DNA of 64,000 nucleotides. It comes from Methylonatrum sp040877625. GTDB taxonomy: Bacteria > Pseudomonadota > Gammaproteobacteria > Nitrococcales > Aquisalimonadaceae. Within the stretch, counting starts at the first letter, position 1. Every line of letters begins with the position of its first letter. The stretch covers positions 124,001 through 188,000 of the forward strand of contig JBBDNK010000034.1 of the NCBI GenBank assembly GCA_040877625.1, in the 5' to 3' direction. The position numbers were made by a program, and so were the translations under genes. This document shows, piece after piece, positions 36,739 to 45,560 of this stretch. The notes beneath the pieces are model-generated. The model did not search any database. It was not told where the DNA came from and saw nothing but the letters and a program-made list of their open reading frames with translations.

Positions 36739-38250
36739 ATGTTGGAATCGTCCTGGCCCCTGTTAAGCGTGTTGATCTGGCTACCCATTGTGGGTGGTGT
36801 CCTGGTATTGCTTCTGGGGGATGGCCGTGAGGCACAGGGCCGCATGCTCGCCCTGGTGGTGGCCGGGCTGAGTTTTCTGTTGAGCCTTGGTCTGCTGACG
36901 GGCTTCCAGCCCGATACCGCGGCCATGCAGTTCGTGGAGCTGCGGCCCTGGGTGGAGAGTCTGGGCGTCAATTACTTCCTGGGCGTGGACGGCATCTCCA
37001 TGCCCCTGATTCTGCTCACCACATTCTCCACGGTGCTGGTGATCATGGCCGGCTGGGGGCGCATTACGTACAAGCCCAGTCTGTACTTCGCCTGTTTTCT
37101 GATCATGTCGGGCATTGTGGTGGGCGTGTTCAGCGCCCTCGATGCCATCCTGTTCTACGTGTTCTGGGAAGCCGTGCTGGTACCGATGTTCCTGATCATC
37201 GGCATCTGGGGCGGGCAGAACCGGATCTACGCCACAATCAAGTTTTTCCTGTATACCTTCGCGGGTTCGGTGCTCATGCTGGTGGCGCTGATCTACCTGC
37301 AGTTCCAGGCGGGCAGCTTCGCAATTCTGGATATGTACGGCCTGAATCTGCCTCTGTCCACTCAGATCTGGCTGTTCATCGCTTTCCTCCTGGCCTTTGC
37401 CATCAAGGTGCCCATGTGGCCGGTGCATACCTGGCTGCCTGACGCCCATGTACAGGCGCCCACCGGCGGCTCCGTGATTCTGGCCGCCATCATGCTGAAG
37501 ATCGGCGGCTACGGTTTCGTGCGCTTCAGCCTGCCGGTGGTGCCGGGGGCAAGCCTGGAACTGGACTGGCTGATGATACTGCTGTCCCTGATTGCCGTGG
37601 TGTACATCGGCCTGGTGGCGATGATGCAGCAGGACATGAAGAAGCTGATTGCCTATTCGTCCATCGCCCATATGGGTTTCGTCACGCTGGGCTTCTTTGT
37701 CATTTTCGACATCATGGTGCGAACCGGCGGCAGTGGCGCACTGCTGGCTCTGGGCGGCGGCATGGTGCAGATGATCTCTCACGGCTTTATCTCTGCCGCC
37801 ATGTTCCTCTGTGTCGGTGTGCTGTATGACCGCATGCATACGCGCATGATTTCCGAATATGGTGGTGTGGCGAATCGTATGCCGGTGTTCGCGGGCCTGT
37901 TCCTGTTGTTTGCCATGGCCAACGCCGGGCTGCCGGGGACGTCCGGGTTCGTGGGTGAATTCATGGTGATCCTGGCCGCATTCCAGGCCAATTTCTGGTA
38001 CGCCTTTGCCGCGGCACTGACGCTGATTCTTGGTGCCGCTTACACCTTGTGGATGGTCAAGCGCGTGATGTACGGCGAGGTTGCCAACGACAAGGTAGCC
38101 GCACTGCAGGACGTGGATGCCCGCGAGAAGCTTGTACTTGGCACCCTGGCGGTGGCGGTCTTGTGGCTCGGCCTCTATCCAGGACCACTGGTGGAGGTCA
38201 TGGAGCCGACCCTGGCGAACCTGCTGGAGATCGTGGCCGCCGGCCTGTAA
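36739..38250 (+). CDS. nuoM: NADH-quinone oxidoreductase subunit M
   Basis: A 503-aa antiporter-like subunit. Motifs: YVFWEAVLVPMFLIIGIWGG, KVPMWPVHTWLPDAHVQAPTGGSVILAAIMLKIGGYG and DMKKLIAYSSIAHMGFVTLG, containing the conserved membrane Glu and Lys residues for proton transfer. It begins 66 bases after nuoL with GGAAGTAACGG before the ATG. Confidence 0.97.
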   Translation: MLESSWPLLSVLIWLPIVGGVLVLLLGDGREAQGRMLALVVAGLSFLLSLGLLTGFQPDTAAMQFVELRPWVESLGVNYFLGVDGISMPLILLTTFSTVLVIMAGWGRITYKPSLYFACFLIMSGIVVGVFSALDAILFYVFWEAVLVPMFLIIGIWGGQNRIYATIKFFLYTFAGSVLMLVALIYLQFQAGSFAILDMYGLNLPLSTQIWLFIAFLLAFAIKVPMWPVHTWLPDAHVQAPTGGSVILAAIMLKIGGYGFVRFSLPVVPGASLELDWLMILLSLIAVVYIGLVAMMQQDMKKLIAYSSIAHMGFVTLGFFVIFDIMVRTGGSGALLALGGGMVQMISHGFISAAMFLCVGVLYDRMHTRMISEYGGVANRMPVFAGLFLLFAMANAGLPGTSGFVGEFMVILAAFQANFWYAFAAALTLILGAAYTLWMVKRVMYGEVANDKVAALQDVDAREKLVLGTLAVAVLWLGLYPGPLVEVMEPTLANLLEIVAAGL

Positions 38251-38304
38251 GGATATTGCGCGGAGGGGCGAGGACCCGCCGCTGACGAGGTCAGAGGAAT
38301 ATTT

Positions 38305-39756
38305 ATGACAGTCGATGCGTTCGAAACGCCGGACCTGATGCTGGCCCTGCCGGAAATCTGGCTGCTGGCCATGGCCTGTGTGGTGCTGGTGGTGGATCTG
38401 TTCGCCACCGATCGGGATCACGGCCCCGCCTACTGGCTGACGCAACTCACCCTGGTCGTGGGAGCGGTACTCACGATACAGACGCAGTGGGGAGTCGACG
38501 CCACGACCTTCAGCGGCACCTACGTTGCGGACTCCGCCGGCGTCATCCTCAAGGTGAGCGTCATGTTGCTGGCCTTTCTGGGGTTTGCCTACTCCCGTGA
38601 CTACATGCGGGACCGTGGACTGCTCAGGGGTGAGTACTACATGCTGAGCCTGTTCGCGGTGCTGGGCATGGTGGTGACCATTTCCGCGCATAGCCTGCTG
38701 ACGCTGTACCTGGGCATCGAACTGATGTCGCTGTGTCTGTATGCGCTGGTGGCAATGGACCGGGATTCGGTTCGGGCCTCGGAAGCGGCCATGAAGTACT
38801 TCGTACTTGGCGCGCTTGCCTCCGGCATGTTGCTGTATGGCATGTCGATGCTTTATGGCACCACCGGCAGCCTGGATATGGCGACTATCCGGGAGGCGGT
38901 GGCGACTCTGGAAGAGAACCGTCTGCTGTTCCTGTTCGGGCTGGTCTTCCTGGTGGTGGGCGTGGCGTTCAAGTTCGGTGCGGTGCCGTTCCACATGTGG
39001 GTGCCGGATGTCTACCAGGGTGCGCCGACGCCGATAACCCTGATGATTGCGACGGCCTCGAAGGTAGCGGCGGTCGGCCTGTTTCTGCGTCTCATTGGCG
39101 ACGGTCTTCAGCCCCTGGTGAGCGACTGGCAGCAGATGCTGACGGTGCTCGCCGTGCTGTCACTGATCGTGGGCAATATCGTCGCTCTGGTGCAGACCAA
39201 CATCAAACGGATGCTTGCCTATTCCACGTTCAACCATATCGGCTTCATCTTTCTGGGTTTCATCGCCGGCACCGCGAGCGGATATGCGGCCAGCGTGTTC
39301 TATGCGGTCACCTATTCCCTGACCGTCGCTGCGGCTTTCGGAGTGGTCCTGCTACTCAGCCGCGCCGGCTATGAGGCCGACCAGTTGAGCGATTTCAAGG
39401 GACTCAACGATCGCAGCCCGCTGTTCGCCCTGGTCACCCTGATTCTTATGGTGTCCCTCACCGGCATTCCGGGAACCGTGGGCTTTTATGCCAAGTGGAT
39501 GGTGCTCAAGGCCGTGGTGGAAGAGGGCATGATCTGGTTGGCGGTCATGGCGGTGCTGGGTGCGGTGGTGGGTGCGTTCTATTACCTGCGCCTCGTGCGG
39601 TACTGTTACTTCGACAAGCCGGAAGGCGAGGGTCCGCGGCCGAATGGCTCGGGCGGCTTCCGGGCCGTGCTGGCGGTCAATGGTCTGGCAATTCTGGTGC
39701 TGGGTATATTCCCCGGTACGCTGATCGCCCTGTGTATGGCGGCCTTCGGCGTCTGA
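38305..39756 (+). CDS. nuoN: NADH-quinone oxidoreductase subunit N
   Basis: A 483-aa antiporter-like subunit and last gene of the operon. Motifs: YLGIELMSLCLYALVA, KFGAVPFHMWVPDVYQGAPTPITLMIATASKVAAVGLFLR and NIKRMLAYSTFNHIGF. With NuoL and NuoM it forms the proton-pumping arm. No clear terminator separates it from the tRNA-fMet promoter 40 bases downstream. Confidence 0.97.
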   Translation: MTVDAFETPDLMLALPEIWLLAMACVVLVVDLFATDRDHGPAYWLTQLTLVVGAVLTIQTQWGVDATTFSGTYVADSAGVILKVSVMLLAFLGFAYSRDYMRDRGLLRGEYYMLSLFAVLGMVVTISAHSLLTLYLGIELMSLCLYALVAMDRDSVRASEAAMKYFVLGALASGMLLYGMSMLYGTTGSLDMATIREAVATLEENRLLFLFGLVFLVVGVAFKFGAVPFHMWVPDVYQGAPTPITLMIATASKVAAVGLFLRLIGDGLQPLVSDWQQMLTVLAVLSLIVGNIVALVQTNIKRMLAYSTFNHIGFIFLGFIAGTASGYAASVFYAVTYSLTVAAAFGVVLLLSRAGYEADQLSDFKGLNDRSPLFALVTLILMVSLTGIPGTVGFYAKWMVLKAVVEEGMIWLAVMAVLGAVVGAFYYLRLVRYCYFDKPEGEGPRPNGSGGFRAVLAVNGLAILVLGIFPGTLIALCMAAFGV

Positions 39757-39795
39757 TGCCGTTTGCTGCCTGACAATATTTCGTCTCCATCGGCC

Positions 39796-39824
39796 TTGCA
39801 TAAGGCTACCCTCTTAGGTAGTAT
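39796..39824 (+). promoter_or_regulatory. Promoter of tRNA-fMet
   Basis: TTGCAT (39796-39801), a 17-base spacer and TAGTAT (39819-39824) form a sigma-70 promoter ending 13 bases before the tRNA. Only a very short 5' leader would be made. Confidence 0.65.
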
Positions 39825-39837
39825 GCGCTTCGTCGAT

Positions 39838-39914
39838 TGCGGGGTGGAGCAGTCTGGCAGCTCGTCGGGCTCATAACCCGAAGGTCGCAGGTTCAAATCC
39901 TGCCCCCGCTACCA
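39838..39914 (+). tRNA. metY: Initiator tRNA-fMet (anticodon CAT)
   Basis: A 77-base tRNA with encoded CCA. The anticodon loop CTCATAA sits on a stem with three consecutive G-C pairs (GGG/CCC), an initiator hallmark. Position 1 is T (39838) and position 72 is T (39910), so the unpaired acceptor end typical of initiators is kept, but as U-U instead of the usual C-A. Its position before rimP-nusA-infB matches metY of E. coli. Confidence 0.95.
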
Positions 39915-39925
39915 GAATCAGTGAG

Positions 39926-39959
39926 CAGGCGGTCTAGTCAGGCCGCCTGTTTTCGTTTT
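39926..39959 (+). terminator. Intrinsic terminator after tRNA-fMet
   Basis: CAGGCGG (39926-39932) pairs with CCGCCTG (39943-39949) around a 10-base loop, followed by TTTTCGTTTT. It is placed to end the tRNA-fMet transcript. Confidence 0.8.
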
Positions 39960-39989
39960 GACGCGTAATACGGTTTCCTTGGCCTGGTC

Positions 39990-40019
39990 TTGACTCATGG
40001 CTACCGGCGGGATTACCAT
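39990..40019 (+). promoter_or_regulatory. Candidate promoter of the rimP-nusA-infB operon
   Basis: TTGACT (39990-39995), an 18-base spacer and TACCAT (40014-40019). The match at -10 is moderate. It lies between the tRNA terminator and two further terminators, so RNA from here would meet both before rimP. Confidence 0.4.
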
Positions 40020-40104
40020 TTTGCGCCGTTGGTGGAAGTTTAAGTGGCGTTGGGGCCGAACCAGTTCCGTCTAGGTGGTGCTCCAGGTCACTGTCCAACC
40101 CCGG

Positions 40105-40125
40105 GGCCGCTTGCGGCCTTTTTTT
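40105..40125 (+). terminator. Intrinsic terminator in the rimP leader, first of two
   Basis: GGCCGC (40105-40110), TT, GCGGCC (40113-40118), then seven T (40119-40125). A compact terminator or attenuator in the leader of the nusA operon. Confidence 0.7.
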
Positions 40126-40238
40126 GTAGCTCGAGGGCGCCTGGCCGGATGCTGCGGAACGGGTGTTCCGATCAACTGCGGCGAAGTGTGAGGACGGCGC
40201 TGGTTGGCCGGATGACTTCACTGTCGCTGGATGTCGGA

Positions 40239-40259
40239 TGGGCCTCGGGCCCATTTTTT
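40239..40259 (+). terminator. Intrinsic terminator in the rimP leader, second of two
   Basis: TGGGCC (40239-40244), TCG, GGCCCA (40248-40253), then six T (40254-40259). It ends 18 bases before the rimP ATG. Together with the site at 40105 it gives tandem attenuators ahead of an operon that encodes the termination factor NusA. Confidence 0.75.
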
Positions 40260-40277
40260 GTTTCCGAAAGGGTGTGA

Positions 40278-40733
40278 ATGGAGCGGATCAGCGAAACCTT
40301 GACATCACTGGTTGAGCCAGTGGTCACTGCAATGGGGTACGAGCTGGTTGGGGTGGAGTACCATCCCGGTCGCAGGGATGGTCTGCTGCGCATTTATATT
40401 GATACCGAGACTGGAGTGACCCTGGATGATTGCACTCGGGTCAGCCATCAGATCAGCGGTCTGCTGGACGTGGAAGACCCCATCCCGGGGCGTTACCGTC
40501 TGGAGATCTCCTCCCCGGGGCTGGATCGGCCACTTATCAAACCCGCGGATTTCGAGCGCTTTGCCGGTGCACAGGTGCGGGTGAAGCTGAACGACTTATG
40601 GGAAGGCCGTCGGAAAATTCACGGCACCCTGAATGGATTGCAGGATGGCCATGTGCTCATCGAAGAGGAGGGGGTTGTCCACGCGGTGCCCCTGGACCGG
40701 ATCGATAAGAGCAATCTTGTACCGGACGTATGA
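40278..40733 (+). CDS. rimP: Ribosome maturation factor RimP
   Basis: A 151-aa protein with the family features YELVGVEYHPGRRDGLLRIYIDTETGVTLDDCTRVSHQISGLLDVEDPIPGRYRLEISSPGLDRPL, the N-terminal alpha/beta domain, and a C-terminal Sm-like barrel. It assists 30S subunit maturation. First gene of the rimP-nusA-infB-rbfA-truB-rpsO-pnp cluster. AAGGGTG precedes the ATG. Confidence 0.96.
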   Translation: MERISETLTSLVEPVVTAMGYELVGVEYHPGRRDGLLRIYIDTETGVTLDDCTRVSHQISGLLDVEDPIPGRYRLEISSPGLDRPLIKPADFERFAGAQVRVKLNDLWEGRRKIHGTLNGLQDGHVLIEEEGVVHAVPLDRIDKSNLVPDV

Positions 40734-40779
40734 ATAGCTAACCTGCTCGCCAGTGGCGGCCGGGTGTGGAGTTGCAAGC

Positions 40780-42288
40780 ATGAGCAAAGAGGTTCTGCTG
40801 GTTGTCGAAACCATTTCCAATGAGAAGGGTGTCGATAAGGAGGTCATCGTCGAAGCTATAGAGGCGGCGTTGGCATCGGCCACCAAGAAACGCACCCCTG
40901 GCGAGATCGAGGTGCGCGTATTTGTGGACCGCAAGTCCGGAGAGTACTCCACATTCCGGCGCTGGCTGGTCGTGGAGGACGACGCCGAGATCGAGCTCCC
41001 TGAACAGCAGATCACCCTGTCCGAGGCGCGCAAGCAGCAGCCGGACGTCAATGTCGGCGACTACATTGAGGAGCCCATGGAATCGGTGGCCTTTGGCCGC
41101 ATTGCCGCCCAGACTGCCAAGCAGGTCATCGTCCAGAAGGTGCGCGAGGCGGAGCGCGCCAAGGTGCTGGACGCGTACCGTCACCGGGTGGGCGAGCTGA
41201 TCACCGGCATCGTCAAGAAGGTCGAGCGGGGTAGTCTGATCATGGATCTGGGCGCCAACGCCGAGGCGGTGATTCCGCGCGAAGACATGATTCCGCGAGA
41301 GGCTTTCCGCACCAATGACCGGGTGCGGGGCTTCCTCAAGGATGTCAGATCGGAGGCGCGTGGGCCGCAGCTGTTCGTGTCGCGCACCGCGCCGCAGTTT
41401 CTGATCGAATTATTCAAGCTTGAAGTGCCCGAGGTGGGCCAGGAGTTGATCGATATTCTGGGTGCCGCCCGGGATCCAGGGTTGCGTGCCAAGATTGCGG
41501 TGCGTTCCAATGATCCGCGCATCGACCCGGTGGGTGCTTGCGTCGGCATGCGGGGTTCTCGTGTGCAGGCGGTCTCCAACGAGCTCTCGGGAGAGCGCAT
41601 CGACATCATTCTCTGGGACGATAATCCGGCTCAGTTCGTCATCAACGCCATGGCTCCTGCGGAGGTGGAATCCATCGTCGTCGACGAGGACTCGCACAGC
41701 ATGGACGTCGCCGTCGTCGAGGATCAGCTGTCCCAGGCCATCGGGCGGGGCGGGCAGAATGTGCGACTGGCCAGCCAGCTGACCGGCTGGGAGCTCAACG
41801 TCATGACCGCGGCGGATGCGGAGGCCAAGAGCCAGGCTGAAGCTCAGAAAATCATTGAAACCTTCAAGGACGCTCTGGGCGTTGATGAGGAGGTGGCTTC
41901 GATACTTGTCCAGGAAGGCTTCTCCACCATTGAGGAAGTCGCCTACGTGCCGACCTCCGAGATGTTGGAAATCGAGGAGTTCGAAGAGGATATGGTTGAA
42001 GAGCTGCGCTCCCGCGCCAGGGACGCATTGTTGACCCAGATGATTGCCAGCGAGGAACAGCTGGGTGGAGCGGATCCAGCGGAGGATCTGCTGAATATGG
42101 AAGGCATGGATGATGCGCTGGCCCGCAAACTTGCCGGCGCCGGCGTGGTCTCCATGGAGGACCTGGCCGAGCAGTCGGTTGATGATGTTGTGGAGATTGC
42201 CGCAATCGACGAAGAGCGGGCCGCCGCGCTGATCATGAAGGCGCGAGAGCCTTGGTTCGCCGAACAGCAGGATGACAAAGGGTCCTGA
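40780..42288 (+). CDS. nusA: Transcription termination/antitermination factor NusA
   Basis: A 502-aa protein. The N-terminal RNA-polymerase-binding domain (MSKEVLLVVETISNEKGVDKEVIVEAIEAALASATKK) is followed by an S1 domain (GIVKKVERGSLIMDLGANAEAVIPREDMIP), two KH domains (KIAVRSNDPRIDPVGACVGMRGSRVQAV and AIGRGGQNVRLASQLTGWELNVM) and two acidic C-terminal repeats (LVQEGFSTIEEVAYVP and LAGAGVVSMEDLAEQS). ATG 40780 is chosen over an in-frame codon at 40753 because the family begins here. The two leader terminators upstream of rimP suggest NusA autoregulation. Confidence 0.97.
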   Translation: MSKEVLLVVETISNEKGVDKEVIVEAIEAALASATKKRTPGEIEVRVFVDRKSGEYSTFRRWLVVEDDAEIELPEQQITLSEARKQQPDVNVGDYIEEPMESVAFGRIAAQTAKQVIVQKVREAERAKVLDAYRHRVGELITGIVKKVERGSLIMDLGANAEAVIPREDMIPREAFRTNDRVRGFLKDVRSEARGPQLFVSRTAPQFLIELFKLEVPEVGQELIDILGAARDPGLRAKIAVRSNDPRIDPVGACVGMRGSRVQAVSNELSGERIDIILWDDNPAQFVINAMAPAEVESIVVDEDSHSMDVAVVEDQLSQAIGRGGQNVRLASQLTGWELNVMTAADAEAKSQAEAQKIIETFKDALGVDEEVASILVQEGFSTIEEVAYVPTSEMLEIEEFEEDMVEELRSRARDALLTQMIASEEQLGGADPAEDLLNMEGMDDALARKLAGAGVVSMEDLAEQSVDDVVEIAAIDEERAAALIMKAREPWFAEQQDDKGS

Positions 42289-42376
42289 TATGCGGTGCCG
42301 GGTGTAACCACCCGGCGCGACCACCAGAGGCGACCATTTGGGCGCCGTGGGCAGAGCGGGATTCGGGGAGAAGTAC

Positions 42377-45076
42377 ATGTCGGAAGTTACAGTCAAACAG
42401 TTTGCGGAAGCGGTGGGTACCCCCGTTGATCGGTTGCTCACTCAGCTCAGCGAAGCGGGTGTCGATATTACCGACGCCGAGGCCATGTTGTCCGATGAGG
42501 ACAAGGCCACGCTGCTTGCGCATTTGCGCAAGTCGCATGGCAAGGCAGGGGAAGAGGCCGAGGACTCCGGTCCGAGAAAGATCACCCTACGCCGCAAAAG
42601 CATGAGTCAGATAAAGCTGACGTCTGGTGCCGGTCCACGCACCGGCCGTGGTGCCGCGCCGACGACGCGCACGGTAAACGTGGAAGTTCGCAAGAAGCGC
42701 ACCTACGTCAAGCGCAGCGACGTGGAAGCCGAACGTGAGCGCGAAGAGGAGGTGCTGCGTCAACAGCAGCACGAGGCCGAGGAGCAGGCCCGCCAGGAGG
42801 CCGAGGAACAGGCGGCCCGGGAGGCGGAGGTTGTTCGCAAGGCTGAGGAAGAAGCTGAAGCTGCCCGCAAGGCGGAAGAGTCCGTAAGCGCGCCGGTGGA
42901 AGAAGAAGTGGCCGAAGCGGCGGGTGTCGAGCAAGCGACGGCGGAGCCTGAGCAGGATCTGGAAGCGGAGCTGCCTGCCGCGCGGGAGACCGCCGGGGAG
43001 GACGACGCCGCGAAGTCTGTTCGCAAGCCCAAAAAAGCCGAGCCACCACCGGTGGTGGACCCCGCCACGCTGGAGGCGGAGGCCGAATCGGAGGCCAGCA
43101 AACGCAAGGCCAAGGTCAAGGAGAAGGACAAATTCGCCGAGGAAGAGGCCGAGCGCCGTCGTGGCGGAAAGGGCCGCAAGAGCCGTGGCGATGCGGGGCG
43201 CGAAGAGCTCCGCGTGACGCCGGGCAAGGGTGGCCGCCGCAAGCGCGGCAAGGACCGTAATACCGCAACCGGCGCCGGGCAGGCCATCCAGCACGGCTTC
43301 GAGCGGCCCACGGCGCCAATGGTGCGCGAGGTGCTGATTCCCGAGAACATCTCGGTAGGCGAATTGGCTCAGCGCATGAGCGTAAAGGCGGCCGTCGTCA
43401 TCAAGGAACTGATGAAGCAGGGCATGATGGCCACCATCAACCAGGTCATCGATCAGGATACCGCCGTGCTGCTGGTCGAGGAGCTCGGTCACAAGCCCAA
43501 TCCGGTCAGCGATAACGCCCTGGAAGAAGAAATGGTGGCGGAGATGGTCCGTCCCGAAGGCGAGAAGGTTGCCCGTGCGCCGGTGGTTACCATCATGGGC
43601 CACGTTGACCACGGCAAGACCTCGCTGCTCGATTTCATCCGCCGCGCCAAGGTGGTGGATAGTGAAGCGGGCGGGATAACCCAGCACATCGGCGCCTACC
43701 ATGTGGAAACCGAACGCGGCATGGTCACCTTCCTGGATACTCCGGGGCATCAGGCGTTTACTTCCATGCGTGCGCGCGGCGCGAAAATAACCGACGTGGT
43801 GGTGCTGGTGGTGGCCGCCGATGACGGCGTGATGCCGCAGACCGAAGAAGCCATTCGTCATGCCAAGGCGGCCGGTGTGCCGCTGGTGGTGGCTGTCAAC
43901 AAGGTGGACAAGCCCGAGGCCGACGTTGATCGGGTCAAGCAGGAACTGACCAAGTTCGAGGTAATCCCCGAGGATTGGGGTGGCGAGTACCAGTTCGTCA
44001 ATGTCTCGGCCAAGACCGGCGAGGGCATAGACGCGTTACTGGAAGCCATACTGTTGCAGTCCGAACTTCTTGAACTTCAGGCCGTGGCGGATTGTCCGGC
44101 CACCGGTGTGGTGATTGAGTCCAGCCTCGACAAAGGGCGCGGACCGGTTGCGACGGTGCTGGTTCAGAACGGCGAGCTGCGCAAGGGCGATATCGTCATT
44201 TCCGGCGTCGAATATGGTCGGGTGCGCGCCATGCTGGACGAGAATGGCCGCCAGGTTGAGCAAGCCGGTCCTTCGTTGCCCGTGGTGGTGCTGGGGCTGT
44301 CCGGTACGCCCAATGCCGGTGACGACGTCATGGTGGTGAAAGATGAGCGGCGAGCCCGCGAGGTCGCCGAGCAACGCCAGGAGCGTTTGCGCGACAAGCG
44401 ACTGGCGACGCAGAAGGCGACGAGCCTGGACGACATCTTCAGCCAGATGAAGGATGACGAGCTCAGCACGGTCAATGTGCTGCTGAAGGCTGACGTGCAG
44501 GGTAGCGCGGAAGCGCTGAGTCAGTCGCTCAGCGAGCTTTCCAACGACGAGGTGAAGATCAACGTCATCACCGCCGGCGTCGGCGGTATCAACGAATCGG
44601 ACATCAACCTTGCGCTGGCGTCCAATGCGCTGGTGATCGGTTTCAATGTCCGCGCCGATTCCGCGGCACGCAAGCTGATCCAGGAAGCGGAAGTGGATGT
44701 GCACTACTACAGCATCATCTACGAGGCCATCGATCAGCTGAAGCACGCCATCAGCGGCATGCTGGCGCCGGAAGTCCGTGAGAACATTCTCGGTCTCGCA
44801 CGGGTGCAGGACGTATTCCGGTCCTCCAAACTTGGTGCCATTGCCGGCTGTCTGGTTGAAGAGGGTGTCGTTCGACGCAATCTCCCGATCCGTGTGCTGC
44901 GCAACGACGTGGTGATTTATGAAGGGGAACTTGAATCCCTGCGCCGCTTCAAGGACGACGTCAATGAAGTGAAGTCGGGCACTGAATGTGGTATCGGCGT
45001 CAAGAACTATAATGACGTCAAGGTTGGTGACCAGATCGAGTGTTTCGAGCGGGTCGAGATCGCGCGTACGCTTTGA
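42377..45076 (+). CDS. infB: Translation initiation factor IF-2
   Basis: An 899-aa protein. The N-terminal IF2N domain (SEVTVKQFAEAVGTPVDRLLTQLSEAGV) is followed by a long highly charged linker rich in Glu, Ala, Lys and Arg (about residues 110-310), likely helical. Next comes the G domain with GHVDHGKTSLLD (G1), DTPGHQAF (G3), NKVDKPEA (G4) and SAKTGEG (G5), then domains II-IV that bind fMet-tRNA. ATG 42377 matches the family start. A strong hairpin lies in the 102 bases between this gene and rbfA. Confidence 0.97.
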   Translation: MSEVTVKQFAEAVGTPVDRLLTQLSEAGVDITDAEAMLSDEDKATLLAHLRKSHGKAGEEAEDSGPRKITLRRKSMSQIKLTSGAGPRTGRGAAPTTRTVNVEVRKKRTYVKRSDVEAEREREEEVLRQQQHEAEEQARQEAEEQAAREAEVVRKAEEEAEAARKAEESVSAPVEEEVAEAAGVEQATAEPEQDLEAELPAARETAGEDDAAKSVRKPKKAEPPPVVDPATLEAEAESEASKRKAKVKEKDKFAEEEAERRRGGKGRKSRGDAGREELRVTPGKGGRRKRGKDRNTATGAGQAIQHGFERPTAPMVREVLIPENISVGELAQRMSVKAAVVIKELMKQGMMATINQVIDQDTAVLLVEELGHKPNPVSDNALEEEMVAEMVRPEGEKVARAPVVTIMGHVDHGKTSLLDFIRRAKVVDSEAGGITQHIGAYHVETERGMVTFLDTPGHQAFTSMRARGAKITDVVVLVVAADDGVMPQTEEAIRHAKAAGVPLVVAVNKVDKPEADVDRVKQELTKFEVIPEDWGGEYQFVNVSAKTGEGIDALLEAILLQSELLELQAVADCPATGVVIESSLDKGRGPVATVLVQNGELRKGDIVISGVEYGRVRAMLDENGRQVEQAGPSLPVVVLGLSGTPNAGDDVMVVKDERRAREVAEQRQERLRDKRLATQKATSLDDIFSQMKDDELSTVNVLLKADVQGSAEALSQSLSELSNDEVKINVITAGVGGINESDINLALASNALVIGFNVRADSAARKLIQEAEVDVHYYSIIYEAIDQLKHAISGMLAPEVRENILGLARVQDVFRSSKLGAIAGCLVEEGVVRRNLPIRVLRNDVVIYEGELESLRRFKDDVNEVKSGTECGIGVKNYNDVKVGDQIECFERVEIARTL

Positions 45077-45100
45077 TCGGCTGCCAGCTAGGCAGAGTCC

Positions 45101-45129
45101 GGAGGCCCGGTAATCTGGACCGGGCCTCC
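45101..45129 (+). other. Strong hairpin between infB and rbfA
   Basis: GGAGGCCCGG (45101-45110) and CCGGGCCTCC (45120-45129) form a perfect 10-pair stem with a 9-base loop, followed only by GCGTTTC. It may be a weak terminator, a processing site or a stability element setting rbfA levels. Confidence 0.6.
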
Positions 45130-45178
45130 GCGTTTCAGATAATCGGAGCCCGGGTGGGCCCGATCGAGAGTGGTAATC

Positions 45179-45559
45179 ATGGCCAAGGACTATCCTCGCG
45201 CCCGGCGTGTGGCAGATCAGATCCAGCGCGAGCTGGCCACGCTGATTCGGGACTCGGTTCGTGATCCTCGGGTCACCGGATCGGTGACCGTGTCGGAGGT
45301 GGAGGTTAGCCGCGACATGGCCCATGCCAAGGTCCACATGACGGTGCTGGGTGCGGAAGCGGCGGAAACCGAAGAAGCCGTGGACGTACTCAATGGTGCG
45401 GCCGGGTTTCTGCGGCGTGAACTGGGCCGCCGCATGATGCTTCGCAGCGTCCCGGCCCTGCATTTTTTTCATGATCTATCGTTTGACCGCGGTGCCGAGC
45501 TGACCAGGTTGATTGACAGCGTGGTTGCCGATGATCGCGAACGCGGTTCCGAGGATTGA
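45179..45559 (+). CDS. rbfA: Ribosome-binding factor A
   Basis: A 126-aa KH-like protein: ARRVADQIQRELATLIRDSVRDPRVTGSVTVSEVEVSRDMAHAKVHMTVLG and the C-terminal RMMLRSVPALHFFHDLSFDRGAELTRLID. It helps mature the 5' end of 16S rRNA and cold adaptation. I start at ATG 45179 (MAKDYPRARR); GTG 45170 in frame is less likely. The truB TTG start lies one base after its stop. Confidence 0.95.
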   Translation: MAKDYPRARRVADQIQRELATLIRDSVRDPRVTGSVTVSEVEVSRDMAHAKVHMTVLGAEAAETEEAVDVLNGAAGFLRRELGRRMMLRSVPALHFFHDLSFDRGAELTRLIDSVVADDRERGSED

Positions 45560-45560
45560 C

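Noticed and set aside
42720..43260. Glu/Ala/Lys-rich repeat tract as a separate gene or repeat element
   Set aside because: It is in frame within infB and is the usual charged linker of IF-2.
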